Assembly (NCBI RefSeq): GCF_019285775.1
Contig: NZ_CP079105.1
Location: 1,674,001-1,738,000 of the forward strand
Direction of reading: 5' to 3'
Length of the DNA: 64,000 nucleotides
DNA from: Skermania piniformis
Lineage (GTDB): Bacteria; Actinomycetota; Actinomycetes; Mycobacteriales; Mycobacteriaceae
Below, one piece after another: positions 9,233 to 17,916 of the stretch. Position 1 is the first letter of the stretch, and each line of letters begins with the position of its first letter. The position numbers and the translations under genes are program-made. The notes under the pieces were generated by a model that saw only the letters and a program-made list of their open reading frames with translations, had not been told where the DNA came from and made no database searches.

Positions 9233-10515
9233 CGAGCCTCCACTGTCGTCGGGTCTCGGTCGGTTGCGGTCACGGTGCCGAGTCCGGGGCGGTGGATCGT
9301 CGCGCAGGCGACCGCGAGCACCGCGAACGTCGACAACGTGTTGTACGACGCGGGGGAGAACAACAGATCCCAGCACGCCTGGGTCGCCAGCACCACGGCG
9401 AGCCCGGCCCATTCGCCGAACCGGTCGTGCCGCACGATCATCAGCACGGCACCGATCAGCAGAGCGAACGGTAGCAGGGCCGCTCCGACACCCCCCTCGG
9501 CCCACGCGTTCAGCAGGTTCGAGTGCAACGAGGTGTCGCCGTTGGGTAGGTGCCACTGGTAGTACAGGTCGACACTCGGGTCGAAACCCCACTGCAGCGC
9601 GAGATCTTCGGCCCGAGCGAACACATCCGGACTGATCTGGTTCGCCGAACCCCAGCCGAGCCAAGGCTTCTCGGCTATCGCGGTGAGCGACAGCGGCGGC
9701 TCGGTCCGTCCTGCGAGCAAGGCCGGCGCGCCGATCGACTCCTGCATTTCCACCTTGTCCGCCAGCGCTTGCCCGCCGATGCCGGAGCGCGCGATCACCG
9801 GCATCAGCCAGGCGAAGCCGAGCACCACCGCGGCGCCGCCGACGCTGCGGGCGAGCCGGGACCACTGCCCGCCGTATCGGGCGACCAGCAACACGGTGGC
9901 GGCGCCGATACAGGTCAACGCATGGGAGCGGTAGTTCAGGCTGAGGCTGATGACGGCGAAGCAGAGCAGCAGACCGGCCTGTGCGGTACGCGACGCATTC
10001 AACGCCACCAGGACGAACATCGCCAGCACGGTGATCCACGGGGCGAAGGCATATTTCCAGTAGGCGGCGAAGCTGAATTGCGCCAGCTCCGGAATGCCGG
10101 CCGTCAGGAAGTATCCGCAGGTGCCGATCGCGATCCCGGCGGTCAACGCGAAGACCCGATCCAGACTGCCGGCGGCGAGCACCGCGATGCCGATGAAGTA
10201 GAGAGCGAAGCAGGGCCACTGCAGGATTCGCTGGTCGAGGTAAGGCAACCGGTTGACCGTGAACGACAGGACGAAGGCGAGAAAGCCGACTGCCGCCACG
10301 CCGACGAAAATCAGTTCGCTGCGGGCCGGTCGAGTCAGCAGCCATGCCGGTGCGAGGAGCAGGCACAGCGCACTGAATGCCGTTGAGGTGTAACCCATGA
10401 TTTGCACGGCCGAGGTCGCCGCGCACAAGATGAGCGCCGTCCCGGAGATGATCCGTAGTTGCAGCCGATGACGGACATCCCAGTTCAGGGGACGCGCAGG
10501 GGCCAACACGGCCAT
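9229..10515 (-). CDS. Wzy/WaaL-like O-antigen polymerase or ligase
   Basis: Integral membrane protein of 428 residues with about 10-12 hydrophobic segments. A large extracytoplasmic loop covers about 250-345 and carries LGWGSANQI and LHSNLLNAWAEGGVGAALLP, the Wzy_C-type signature with its conserved His and acidic residue. It probably joins repeat units at the outer face (Wzy role), because flippase, Wzz-like proteins and priming enzyme are all in the locus. Sequence alone does not separate polymerase from ligase. It is first in the minus-strand operon; the 268-base gap upstream separates it from a divergent acetyltransferase. Confidence 0.82.
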   Translation of the reverse strand: MAVLAPARPLNWDVRHRLQLRIISGTALILCAATSAVQIMGYTSTAFSALCLLLAPAWLLTRPARSELIFVGVAAVGFLAFVLSFTVNRLPYLDQRILQWPCFALYFIGIAVLAAGSLDRVFALTAGIAIGTCGYFLTAGIPELAQFSFAAYWKYAFAPWITVLAMFVLVALNASRTAQAGLLLCFAVISLSLNYRSHALTCIGAATVLLVARYGGQWSRLARSVGGAAVVLGFAWLMPVIARSGIGGQALADKVEMQESIGAPALLAGRTEPPLSLTAIAEKPWLGWGSANQISPDVFARAEDLALQWGFDPSVDLYYQWHLPNGDTSLHSNLLNAWAEGGVGAALLPFALLIGAVLMIVRHDRFGEWAGLAVVLATQACWDLLFSPASYNTLSTFAVLAVACATIHRPGLGTVTATDRDPTTVEAR

Positions 10516-10704
10516 CGGGGAAAACCGCCTCTCGAGTCGTCTACGCGCTCGCGTCGGCCGTGTTCGTGCGCCGGCGCGGTAACGTTACCGCTATCTCGCC
10601 GGTCTGCCCGGGAGGAGTCCACGGGCGGCGCGCGATCCGGCCCGGTGCGACCGGCTCGCCGCGACGCCCGATTGCTCTCGCGCTCGTTTGCTCCACAGAC
10701 AGAG

Positions 10705-10753
10705 TTGATTACCCGCACGACGTTGATTACCCGCACGGTTGATTACCCGCACG
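10705..10753 (+). repeat. Three tandem copies of a 15-base direct repeat in the divergent promoter gap
   Basis: TTGATTACCCGCACG occurs at 10705-10719, 10723-10737 and 10739-10753, with starts 18 and 16 bases apart. The array lies in the 268-base gap 10516-10783 between the divergent polymerase/ligase gene and an acetyltransferase gene, ending 30 bases before the latter's ATG. Nothing else in this gap looks coding. It could be an operator array or a slippage product; the unequal spacing argues slightly for the former having drifted. Confidence 0.75.
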
Positions 10754-10783
10754 ACGTTCGGTACCGCACGATCGGAGGCTGAT

Positions 10784-11362
10784 ATGGGATCGCAGCAATC
10801 ACTCGACGAGTCGCCCGGATCGACGCGCTCCCTGGCTGCGGCCCGCGAGCGCAACTACGACAAGGGCCGCAGCTTCGTCGTCCAGGTCTTGTGGGTCCTG
10901 GTTTCGAACCTGCTCTTCACCCGGATGTGGTGCCCGAATAGGCTGCGCTGCAAGATTCTTCGGGCTTTCGGCGGGACGGTAGGGCGCGACGTGTGGATCC
11001 GGCGCAACGTCGAGATCCAGTGGCCGTGGAACCTGAGCATCGGGGACAACTCGTGGATCGGGGTCGGTGTCGAGATCATCGACCCGGTGCCGGTCACGAT
11101 CGAGTCCGATGTCTGCCTGTCCCAGCACGTGCTGGTGTGCAGCGGGAGCCACGACCATCGCGCGCACGACTTTCCGCCGCTCAACCGGCCGGTCGTCGTG
11201 CGGTCCGGGGTGTGGATATGCGCCCGGGCGACGGTGCTGAGCGGGGTCACGGTCGGTGCGAACTCCGTCGTCGGCGCCACTGCTCTGGTCACCCGGGACG
11301 TGCCGCCGGACACGATGGTGCTCGCGCCGGCTCCGGTGCTCGCGGCACAGCGGCGGGTGTGA
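10784..11362 (+). CDS. Acetyltransferase, left-handed beta-helix (WcaF/putative colanic acid type)
   Basis: Predicted sugar O-acetyltransferase, 192 residues. ATG at 10784 is preceded by GGAGG at 10774-10778. Upstream in-frame codons run through the repeat array, so this start is preferred. The N-terminal region NRLRCKILRAFGGTVGRDVWIRRNVEIQWPWNLSIGDNSWIG is typical of WcaF-like enzymes. Hexapeptide strands follow (SHDHRAHDF, then VVVRSGVWICARATVLSGVTVGANSVVG) with the catalytic His in GSHDH. It is the first gene of the plus-strand half of the locus. The GT4 gene starts two bases after its stop. Confidence 0.85.
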   Translation: MGSQQSLDESPGSTRSLAAARERNYDKGRSFVVQVLWVLVSNLLFTRMWCPNRLRCKILRAFGGTVGRDVWIRRNVEIQWPWNLSIGDNSWIGVGVEIIDPVPVTIESDVCLSQHVLVCSGSHDHRAHDFPPLNRPVVVRSGVWICARATVLSGVTVGANSVVGATALVTRDVPPDTMVLAPAPVLAAQRRV

Positions 11363-11363
11363 C

Positions 11364-12512
11364 ATGCAGATCTTGCACGCGGTCACGTTGATCAGTCCGG
11401 ACGCGGCCTACGGTGGCCCGGTCCAGGTCGCGCTGAATCAGGCCGTGGCGCTGCGGCGACTCGGCCATCAGGTGCAGGTCGCCGCCGGCGTCCGCGGTTA
11501 TCGGGTGCCGCCGACCGAACAGCAGGGCGTGCCTCTGGTCACCGCACCGGCCCGGTTCATCGCGCCCGGGCTGGGTTTCGCCAGCCTTGCCGCGCCGGCG
11601 CTGCTGCGCCGAGTGTCCTGGTCCGAGCTCGATCTGGTGCATCTGCACCTGGCTCGGGATCTGGTGATGCTGCCGCTCGCCGCGGCGGTGCTCCGGTATC
11701 GGCTGCCCTATGTGGTTCAGCCGCACGGCATGCTGGTCGCCCGGTCGAATCCGCTCGCACCGATGCTGGATCTGGCCCTGGTGCGCCGGGTGCTGCGCGG
11801 CGCCCGCGCGGTGTTCCACCTGACCGAGGGCGAGCGCGATGCGTTGACCGAGGTCGCGGGTCCTGGATTACGGTTGGTCGCGCTACCTAACGGCGTCCCG
11901 GAGTATCGGTCCGTCGAGCCCGGTCCGGCGGAGTCGGTGCCCGAGGTGCTGTACCTGGCTCGGCTGCAGGAGCGTAAGCGGCCGTTGGATTTCGTCGATG
12001 CGGGGATCGCGCTGCTCGATGCCGGGGTCCGGGCCCGGTTCACCCTGGTCGGACCGGACGAGGGGGAGGGCGGCACGGTGGGCCGCCGGATCGCCGGTCA
12101 TGCCGGAATTCGCTGGACCGGTCCGGTACCGGCCGGGGCCGGCCCGGCCCGGATGCGGCGGGCGAGCGTCTTCGTGCTCCCCGCGGTCGACGAGCCGTAT
12201 CCGATGGCGGTGCTGGAGGCGATGGCAGTCGGGTTGCCGGTGGTCCTGACCACCGGTTGTGACCTGGCGGATTTCGTTCGGGATACCCGGTCCGGCGTGG
12301 TGGTCGAGCCGAAGGTGGCGGCGCTGACGACGGCGATCGGAGACCTGCTGGCCGACCCGGCCGAGGCCCGGGCGGCCGGCGAGCGGGGCCGCAGCGCCGT
12401 ACGTGATCTGCTCGGCATGCCGACTGTCGCGCGCCGGCTGGACGGTGTCTATCGCGCAGCGCAGACGGCCGCGGTCGGCGGCAGGCCGATATCGGTCGGA
12501 CCCCGGCGATGA
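11364..12512 (+). CDS. Glycosyltransferase family 4
   Basis: Retaining GT-B glycosyltransferase, 382 residues. It starts MQILHAVTLISPDAAYGGPVQVALNQA, the usual acceptor-domain glycine-rich start. The donor-site EX7E-like region reads DEPYPMAVLEAMAVGLPVV at about residues 273-291. VLYLARLQERKRPLDFVDA is the usual GT4 linker strand. The ATG at 11364 is immediately after the preceding stop; longer in-frame upstream sequence overlaps the acetyltransferase and is not used. The next gene overlaps by ATGA at 12509. Confidence 0.9.
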   Translation: MQILHAVTLISPDAAYGGPVQVALNQAVALRRLGHQVQVAAGVRGYRVPPTEQQGVPLVTAPARFIAPGLGFASLAAPALLRRVSWSELDLVHLHLARDLVMLPLAAAVLRYRLPYVVQPHGMLVARSNPLAPMLDLALVRRVLRGARAVFHLTEGERDALTEVAGPGLRLVALPNGVPEYRSVEPGPAESVPEVLYLARLQERKRPLDFVDAGIALLDAGVRARFTLVGPDEGEGGTVGRRIAGHAGIRWTGPVPAGAGPARMRRASVFVLPAVDEPYPMAVLEAMAVGLPVVLTTGCDLADFVRDTRSGVVVEPKVAALTTAIGDLLADPAEARAAGERGRSAVRDLLGMPTVARRLDGVYRAAQTAAVGGRPISVGPRR

Positions 12513-13189
12513 CGCCCGGCACGGTCGTCCGGCGGGTCGCCGCCGCCCGGGTGCCGGCGCTGTTGTTCGCGCTGGCCGTGATCGTCGCGTTGGTCGTCGG
12601 GTACCGCAGTATGCGGCCGGTCGAGTGGCCGGTCGATCCGGTCCGGATCGCAGTGATCGGCGACACGCTCAGCGCCGGACCGGGTGACGGCGATCCCTGG
12701 CCGACCCTGCTCGCCGCCGCGACCGGCGCCGCCGTGACGAACGTGTCGGTCCCGGCCGCGGGATACTTCACCGCCGCAGGCGCCCTCGGCACGTTCGCGG
12801 CACAGGTGAGCCGGGCCGGCGCCGCCAAGCCACAGGTGATCGTCGTCGTCGGCGGCCTGTTCGACGTGGACCGGCCGGAGCCGCTGATACGTCGCGCCGC
12901 CGGCGACCTGTTCGCCGCGATCGCGGCGGCCGTTCCGGCGGCGCGGTTGATCGTGGTCGGGCCGATCTGGTCCGTGGTGCCGGTGCCGGATTCGGTCCGC
13001 CGGGTCGACCGTGCCGTCTCCGGCGCGGCGAGTGACCTCGGTGTCCCGTACGTTCCGTTGGTCTACGAGACCTGGCTCACCGGAGCCGGGATGGTGCACG
13101 ACGACGGGCAGCCGACCGAGGCCGGCCAGCAGCGGCTGGCCGGCGGATTGGCCGATGCGCTCCGGGCGGAGGGGGTCCGGCTTGACTGA
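12509..13189 (+). CDS. Membrane-anchored SGNH-fold protein with altered catalytic residues
   Basis: 226 residues with an N-terminal membrane segment at about 16-32, so the domain is extracytoplasmic. An SGNH/GDSL fold is suggested by RIAVIGDTLSAGPGD (block I), VIVVVGG (block III region) and HDDGQPTEAGQQRLA (block V). The usual catalytic Ser of GDS is Thr here (GDT), and the block V His is Gln (DDGQPT). The family often deacetylates or acetylates polysaccharides, but this copy may lack ordinary esterase activity. It is translationally coupled to GT4 upstream and to a second SGNH protein downstream. Confidence 0.65.
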   Translation: MTPGTVVRRVAAARVPALLFALAVIVALVVGYRSMRPVEWPVDPVRIAVIGDTLSAGPGDGDPWPTLLAAATGAAVTNVSVPAAGYFTAAGALGTFAAQVSRAGAAKPQVIVVVGGLFDVDRPEPLIRRAAGDLFAAIAAAVPAARLIVVGPIWSVVPVPDSVRRVDRAVSGAASDLGVPYVPLVYETWLTGAGMVHDDGQPTEAGQQRLAGGLADALRAEGVRLD

Positions 13190-13973
13190 TTCCCCAGCCC
13201 GGCGGTCTGCGGTCGTCATCGCCGCGCTCGCGGTGCTGGTCGGTGTCGCTGCGGGCGCAGCGGTGGTGCGCCAGTACTCCCTGACCCGGCCGGACGCGGC
13301 CGCTGCCCCGACCGCACCCGTGGTTCCGGCGGTGCCGCCGCCGGCGCCGTCGATCCTGTTCATCGGCGACACCTACACCCTGGGACCGCCGTCGCTGCCC
13401 GACTTGGGCTATGCCTGTCGTACCGCTGCGACGCTGGACATGGATTGCAGCCTGGCTGCGGTGCCGGGCAGCGGCTTCATCAACGGCGGCCCCCAGCACC
13501 GGCTGCCGCAGACCGACATCGTGTCCAGCTCGTTCGCCGAGCGGGTTCCGGAACTGCAGGCCCGGCACCAGCCGGACGTGGTGGTGCTCGACGGCGGCCG
13601 AAACGACCTGCCGTACGGCCTCGACAACCTGCGTAACGCCGTGTTGTACACGCTGGAGCTGACCGTGCAGGCGTGGCCACAGGCGCGGGTGGTGCTGATC
13701 GCGCCGTGGTTCCTTGCCGACCCGACGCCGGTCGGGGTGGTCGACCGCACCCGGACCCCGGTCGGTCAGGTGTTGCAGGCAGCGGTGGCAGCGGACCCAC
13801 CGTTGCATGCGGTCGATGTCGTCGACCCCGGTCCGGCCGGCTGGTTCACCGGCACCGCTACTCGGGATCTGCTGGCCGACGACGGCGTCGAACCCAGCGT
13901 GGACGGGCACGACTGGATCGCCGGGCGGCTCGTCGCCGAGTTGCGCGCGCGCGGGATCGGTGGATCTCGGTGA
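13182..13973 (+). CDS. Second membrane-anchored SGNH-fold protein, also altered at the active site
   Basis: The reading frame begins at a TTG (13182) that overlaps the preceding stop as TTGACTGA, with the G-rich ribosome site GGAGGGGG at 13168-13175. This gives 263 residues. A membrane segment covers about 10-28, then a Pro/Ala-rich linker. Block I is ILFIGDTYTLGP (Thr for Ser), block III is GGRNDLPYG (normal Asn), and block V is DDGVEPSVDG (Glu for His). Both SGNH copies of the locus therefore show the same Ser-to-Thr and a His loss. Its end overlaps the next gene's GTG start (GTGA). Confidence 0.65.
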   Translation: MTDSPARRSAVVIAALAVLVGVAAGAAVVRQYSLTRPDAAAAPTAPVVPAVPPPAPSILFIGDTYTLGPPSLPDLGYACRTAATLDMDCSLAAVPGSGFINGGPQHRLPQTDIVSSSFAERVPELQARHQPDVVVLDGGRNDLPYGLDNLRNAVLYTLELTVQAWPQARVVLIAPWFLADPTPVGVVDRTRTPVGQVLQAAVAADPPLHAVDVVDPGPAGWFTGTATRDLLADDGVEPSVDGHDWIAGRLVAELRARGIGGSR

Positions 13974-15370
13974 GCGGCGGGGGCGCCGAGCTCACGGTGG
14001 CCGGTTCGGTGCCGAGCGGACCCGGGCTGAACGGACCCGACATGGACCGGTCCGAAATGAACGAGGTGCTGCGCGAGTACCTTCGGGTGCTGCGGGAGCG
14101 GTGGCGCGTGGTCGCCGTGGTCACGCTCGTCCTGGTCGGTCTGGTTGCCGCCTACCTGTTGACTCGCCCACCCAGTTACGCGGCGTCCGCGGTGGTGTTG
14201 GTGTCGACTCCGGGCGACAATGCCGACACCTACTACGAAGGCCAGCGTTACGCCGAGGAGCGGGTGCCGACCTATCTGGCGCTGCTCACCGATCAGGCGT
14301 TGGCCACCCGGGTGATCGTCGCGCTGAACCTGCCGACCGATCCGGCGACATTGCTGGCCGGCACGGTGGCAGCACCGATCCCGGATACGGTGACGATCCG
14401 ACTGACCACCGAAGCGCACTCGCCGGCATCGGCATTGCGGATCAATCAGGCTTTCCTCGATCAGTGGACCGCTGCGGTCGCTGCCGCCGAGTCGATCCCC
14501 GGTGCCCGCTATCCCCGGGCCCGATTGCAGGTGGTGCAGCAGCCCGGCGACGCGGTCCATCCGGCCGGTATGCCGGCCGCGCTCGCGCTGGGTGCCGCCG
14601 GCGGGGCCGGGCTCGCGTTCGGGGCGTTGTTTGCGGTGCTGTCGGCGTTGGTGGACCGACGGATTCGGCTCCCGGCAGACGCTGCCGCGATCTGCGGTGC
14701 GCCGTTGTTCGGCGTGGTCGGGGCGCGTGGCGAGGCCGCCGACCAGTACGCCGATCTACGCCGGCGGTTGTACGCCCGTCGCAGCTCCGGCATGCGCGGC
14801 ACCGTCGTGCTGATCACTCCGGTCGATCGGGACGCGGGCGGCAGCACCGTCGCTGCCGGGCTCGCCGCCGGCCTGCACGAGGTCGGCGCACACACCATCG
14901 CGGTGGACTGCGACGTCCGGGTACCCGATCTCGGGGACCGATTCGAGGCGACGGCGGCATCGCTGACCGATGTCGCGTTGCACCGGGTCGGGCCGAACGA
15001 GATGCTCACTGCCGGTGCCGGACTCCGGGTGGTTCCGGCTGGTGCGGTCGACGTGTCGGCGGCCCGGATCGTCGATTCGCCGGAGGTGCACATGCTGCTC
15101 GACCGGTTTCGGTACGCCGCGGAATGGACGATCGTCGACAGTGCGCCGGCCGGCGACTACAGCGATGCGCTCCGGCTCGCCGGGACCGCGGACCTGGTGT
15201 TGCTCGTCGCGCGGGTGGGACACAGTCGTAGCGACCGGATCGCGCGGATCGCCGCCGAGTTCCGCGCCGCCCGGACCCCGATCGACGGCGTCGTCGTGGT
15301 CGATCCGGCCGGGCCGCGCGGCGCCCGCCGGTGGCTGGCGCGCCGCTGGAAAAGGGGTGGGAACAAATGA
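13970..15370 (+). CDS. Wzz-like chain-length/co-polymerase with degenerate BY-kinase domain
   Basis: 466 residues from a GTG overlapping the previous stop. Wzz architecture: transmembrane segment at about 47-64, periplasmic domain (YAASAVVLVSTPGDNADTYYEGQRYAEERVPTY), second segment at about 202-228, then a cytoplasmic P-loop-like domain. The Walker A position reads RDAGGSTVAAGLA, with Gly where the essential Lys should be. The Walker A'-like strand is kept (AVDCDVRVPDLGDRF). No Tyr-rich tail is present. It should set EPS chain length together with Wzy, but is unlikely to be an active tyrosine kinase. Confidence 0.8.
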   Translation: MSGGGAELTVAGSVPSGPGLNGPDMDRSEMNEVLREYLRVLRERWRVVAVVTLVLVGLVAAYLLTRPPSYAASAVVLVSTPGDNADTYYEGQRYAEERVPTYLALLTDQALATRVIVALNLPTDPATLLAGTVAAPIPDTVTIRLTTEAHSPASALRINQAFLDQWTAAVAAAESIPGARYPRARLQVVQQPGDAVHPAGMPAALALGAAGGAGLAFGALFAVLSALVDRRIRLPADAAAICGAPLFGVVGARGEAADQYADLRRRLYARRSSGMRGTVVLITPVDRDAGGSTVAAGLAAGLHEVGAHTIAVDCDVRVPDLGDRFEATAASLTDVALHRVGPNEMLTAGAGLRVVPAGAVDVSAARIVDSPEVHMLLDRFRYAAEWTIVDSAPAGDYSDALRLAGTADLVLLVARVGHSRSDRIARIAAEFRAARTPIDGVVVVDPAGPRGARRWLARRWKRGGNK

Positions 15371-16650
15371 TGCACAATGGGTTCCGGCTACTGTTGCGCC
15401 GGCTGTGGTGGATACCGCCGGCCACGATGCTGCTCGGTCTGGCGATCGCGGCGGCGATCACCGCCGCCCTGCCGCGGCTGTATACCGCCACCGCGACGCT
15501 GTTCGTCGGCAGCACCGGCGGGACGAGTTCGATCGAGTCCTACCAAGGCGGTGAGTTCTCCGCTCAGCGCACCGAGTCCTACGTGCATATCCTCACCAGC
15601 GAAACGCTCGGCAAGCGGGTGGCCGACGTGTTGGACCTGCCGTTCTCCGGCGCGCAGATGGCGGCGAAGGTCGGGGCGACGGCGGTACCGAAGACGGTGC
15701 TGATCGAGGTCTCGGTCACCGATGGGTCCGCGGTGCGCGCCGCGACCATCGCCAACGCCTACGCGACCCAGTTCATCGAGTACGTGACCCCGCTGGAAAC
15801 GCCTACCGGACAGGCCAAGCCGCGGGTCACCGTGCAGACGATCGGACCTGCGGAGGCCCCGCAACGAGCCAGCTCGCCGCAATGGACCGACAATCTGATC
15901 TACGGCGGGATGGCCGGGCTGGCCCTGGGTATCGCGATCCTGGTCGCGATGCACCTGGCCGACAGTCGGGTCCGCGATCCGGCGATGCTTACCGAGGTGA
16001 CCGGTCTGCCGACGTTGGGGCCGGTTCGGGTCGAGCCGCGGAAACCGGGAAAGCGGAAGGCGCAGTTGCGTTCCTGGGACACCCCGGAGGCCGAGGCGTT
16101 CCGTAAAGCGCGGGTGCAGTTGCAGGCACTCGGCGCCGACCGCAGCGTCTTCATCGTGACCGGTGCCGACGACGGGGTGGACACCACCGGGGTCGCCCTC
16201 GATCTCGCGGTTGCTTTCGCCGAGACCGGTCGGGCGACGGTGCTGCTCAGCATCGGCCCGACCGCTGCGCTGAGCGAGGTCGGTCTGCCGGTCTCGGCCG
16301 AGCCGGGGTTGTCCGACCTGGTCGAAGGGCGGGTCGCGCCGGACGAGATCGTGCAACGCACCCTCCATCCCCGGTTGTTCGTGGTGGTCGGGGGGCCGGA
16401 CGTGGACGGGTGCCTGGCCACTTTGCGCGCCGCCGACACGATCGGCTGGCTGGTGCGCAGCTTCCGCTATGTCGTCATCGCGACGCCGCCGGTCGGCAGT
16501 AGCAGCGCGGCGGCGGTGCTATCGCAGGAGAATTCGGCGACCGTGTTGGCGGTGCACCGATCGGTCGCTCGGCGGCGCGAGGTACGCCAGGCGGCGCGGG
16601 AGCTGGCCTACTCGCCGGCGGCGCCGGTCGCCGGGCTACTGGTGGACTGA
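15367..16650 (+). CDS. Second Wzz-like co-polymerase with degenerate P-loop domain
   Basis: 427 residues from ATG at 15367 (ATGA overlap with the previous stop). Membrane segment at about 15-37, Wzz domain (PRLYTATATLFVGST, QRTESYVHILTSETLGKRV), second segment at about 177-200, then a kinase-like domain starting TPEAEAFRKARVQLQALG. Its Walker A region reads GADDGVDTTGVALDLA, without the GKS/T. No Walker A' aspartate is obvious. It is therefore a paralogue of the previous gene with the ATPase lost independently. It ends 15 bases past the end of the convergent acyltransferase gene. Confidence 0.78.
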   Translation: MMHNGFRLLLRRLWWIPPATMLLGLAIAAAITAALPRLYTATATLFVGSTGGTSSIESYQGGEFSAQRTESYVHILTSETLGKRVADVLDLPFSGAQMAAKVGATAVPKTVLIEVSVTDGSAVRAATIANAYATQFIEYVTPLETPTGQAKPRVTVQTIGPAEAPQRASSPQWTDNLIYGGMAGLALGIAILVAMHLADSRVRDPAMLTEVTGLPTLGPVRVEPRKPGKRKAQLRSWDTPEAEAFRKARVQLQALGADRSVFIVTGADDGVDTTGVALDLAVAFAETGRATVLLSIGPTAALSEVGLPVSAEPGLSDLVEGRVAPDEIVQRTLHPRLFVVVGGPDVDGCLATLRAADTIGWLVRSFRYVVIATPPVGSSSAAAVLSQENSATVLAVHRSVARRREVRQAARELAYSPAAPVAGLLVD

Positions 16651-17916
16651 GCCGGCGTCCAGCAGGCCGACCGGATCGGTGCCGATCACCGCGACCGCGC
16701 GCTCGACGGCGGCACGGTCGAACACGTTGTCGTGGAAGGAGATCGAGTAGCTCCGTTCGGCGCCGACGCCGCTGCCGAGCACCGAGACGGCCTCCGGTCC
16801 CGCCGGATCGAGCAGGCCGGCGAGCATCTGCTCGCCGGGCGCCCAGTGGGCGGTGGCGAACTGCGGAGCGTGGCCGAGATCGGTATAGATCATCTGCGCT
16901 CGCGGGGTGACCGACACGGTGTCCGGCGGGGCGGGACGTCGGCGCCGAAGCCGGATCATGCCGGCCCCGAAGCCGAGCCAGGCCAGTGGATATCCTGCGG
17001 CGCAGGCCGCGCGCAGGGCGGCCGAGCGTTCCACCGGGTCGGCCGACGGTGGCAACGCGGCGGTCAGCCCGAGTACGAAGTTTCCACTGATCACGCTGCC
17101 GGGCGGGGCATATCGGCGGCAGTCGACTGCGATCGAGGCCGGATCGGCCACGGGGATGCCGGCCTCGGTGAGGGCGCGGCGAATCATCACCGCGGCCAGC
17201 ATCGCCGAGCTGGCGCCGGGCGCGTGCTCGGTCCGCCATCGGCGTACCGCGTCCGCGAGGGCTGCCGATTGCCGCGTGATCACGACCGCGACCGACGGCG
17301 TCCAGGGTCGCTGCGCGCTCACCGGCGCCGCCGCATTCGGCGCAGCCGTACCCTTCAGCGCCGACCGGGCGACGGGCAGCGCCCGGAGTCGCGACGGGTG
17401 CCGACCGAACCAGTGCCACAGCGCGCGGGGCAGCGGATGAGGAGTGGGTGGGGTGGTGGCCCAGGCCGGCAACTCCCCGGTCCGGATCAGCCGTTCCAGT
17501 GCCGCAACCATGTTGAGGTAGTACTGCCCGTCGCCGAGCATGTGGTCGACGTCGAGAATTACCTGCCGACCGGCCAGGATCAGTCGAAACGGCAGGTCGG
17601 CAGGCTCTCGGCGCAGCCGTTGCAGCAGGGCCGCCGTGTCCGCGACCGATTCGGCGGGCGGCACCTCGCACACGCTGCCCGGTGCGAGCACCGGATCGGT
17701 GTGCCACCGAACGGTACCCGCATCCGGGCGCAGCCCCAGCCGGGTCTGCCGGCCGGCGGCGGCCAATCGGCCGAGCGCGGCGCGGGCCTGATCGGCGCGC
17801 CAGGGGCCGAGCGGTCCGCAGACCAGGACGAACCGGGTACCGGACATGAGCAGGTCGGCGCCGGTGGCGCGGATGCTCGCGGCGCCGGTGGCGCGAATTC
17901 GCGCGGTGCCGTTCAT
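16636..17916 (-). CDS. Condensation/PapA-like acyltransferase of the EPS locus
   Basis: 426 residues from ATG 17916, which overlaps the upstream stop as ATGA. A second start at 17847 (MSGTRFVLVCGPLG) would remove an odd duplicated N-terminus and is a serious alternative. The catalytic HxxxDG is DHMLGDG at about residues 131-137, as in chloramphenicol-acetyltransferase-fold acyltransferases (WS/DGAT, PapA, NRPS condensation). ISGNFVLGL and the later VTPRAQMIYTDLG region fit the same fold. Being co-translated with a glycoside hydrolase, it may acylate the polysaccharide or its lipid carrier; the acyl donor is unknown. Confidence 0.65.
   Translation of the reverse strand: MNGTARIRATGAASIRATGADLLMSGTRFVLVCGPLGPWRADQARAALGRLAAAGRQTRLGLRPDAGTVRWHTDPVLAPGSVCEVPPAESVADTAALLQRLRREPADLPFRLILAGRQVILDVDHMLGDGQYYLNMVAALERLIRTGELPAWATTPPTPHPLPRALWHWFGRHPSRLRALPVARSALKGTAAPNAAAPVSAQRPWTPSVAVVITRQSAALADAVRRWRTEHAPGASSAMLAAVMIRRALTEAGIPVADPASIAVDCRRYAPPGSVISGNFVLGLTAALPPSADPVERSAALRAACAAGYPLAWLGFGAGMIRLRRRRPAPPDTVSVTPRAQMIYTDLGHAPQFATAHWAPGEQMLAGLLDPAGPEAVSVLGSGVGAERSYSISFHDNVFDRAAVERAVAVIGTDPVGLLDAGSVHQ
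17857..17895 (+). repeat. Two-copy 24-base tandem repeat in the acyltransferase 5' end
   Basis: GGCGCCGGTGGCGCG occurs at 17857-17871 and 17881-17895, 24 bases apart. On the coding (minus) strand it encodes the repeated octapeptide around IRATGA between the two candidate start codons of the acyltransferase. Confidence 0.7.
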
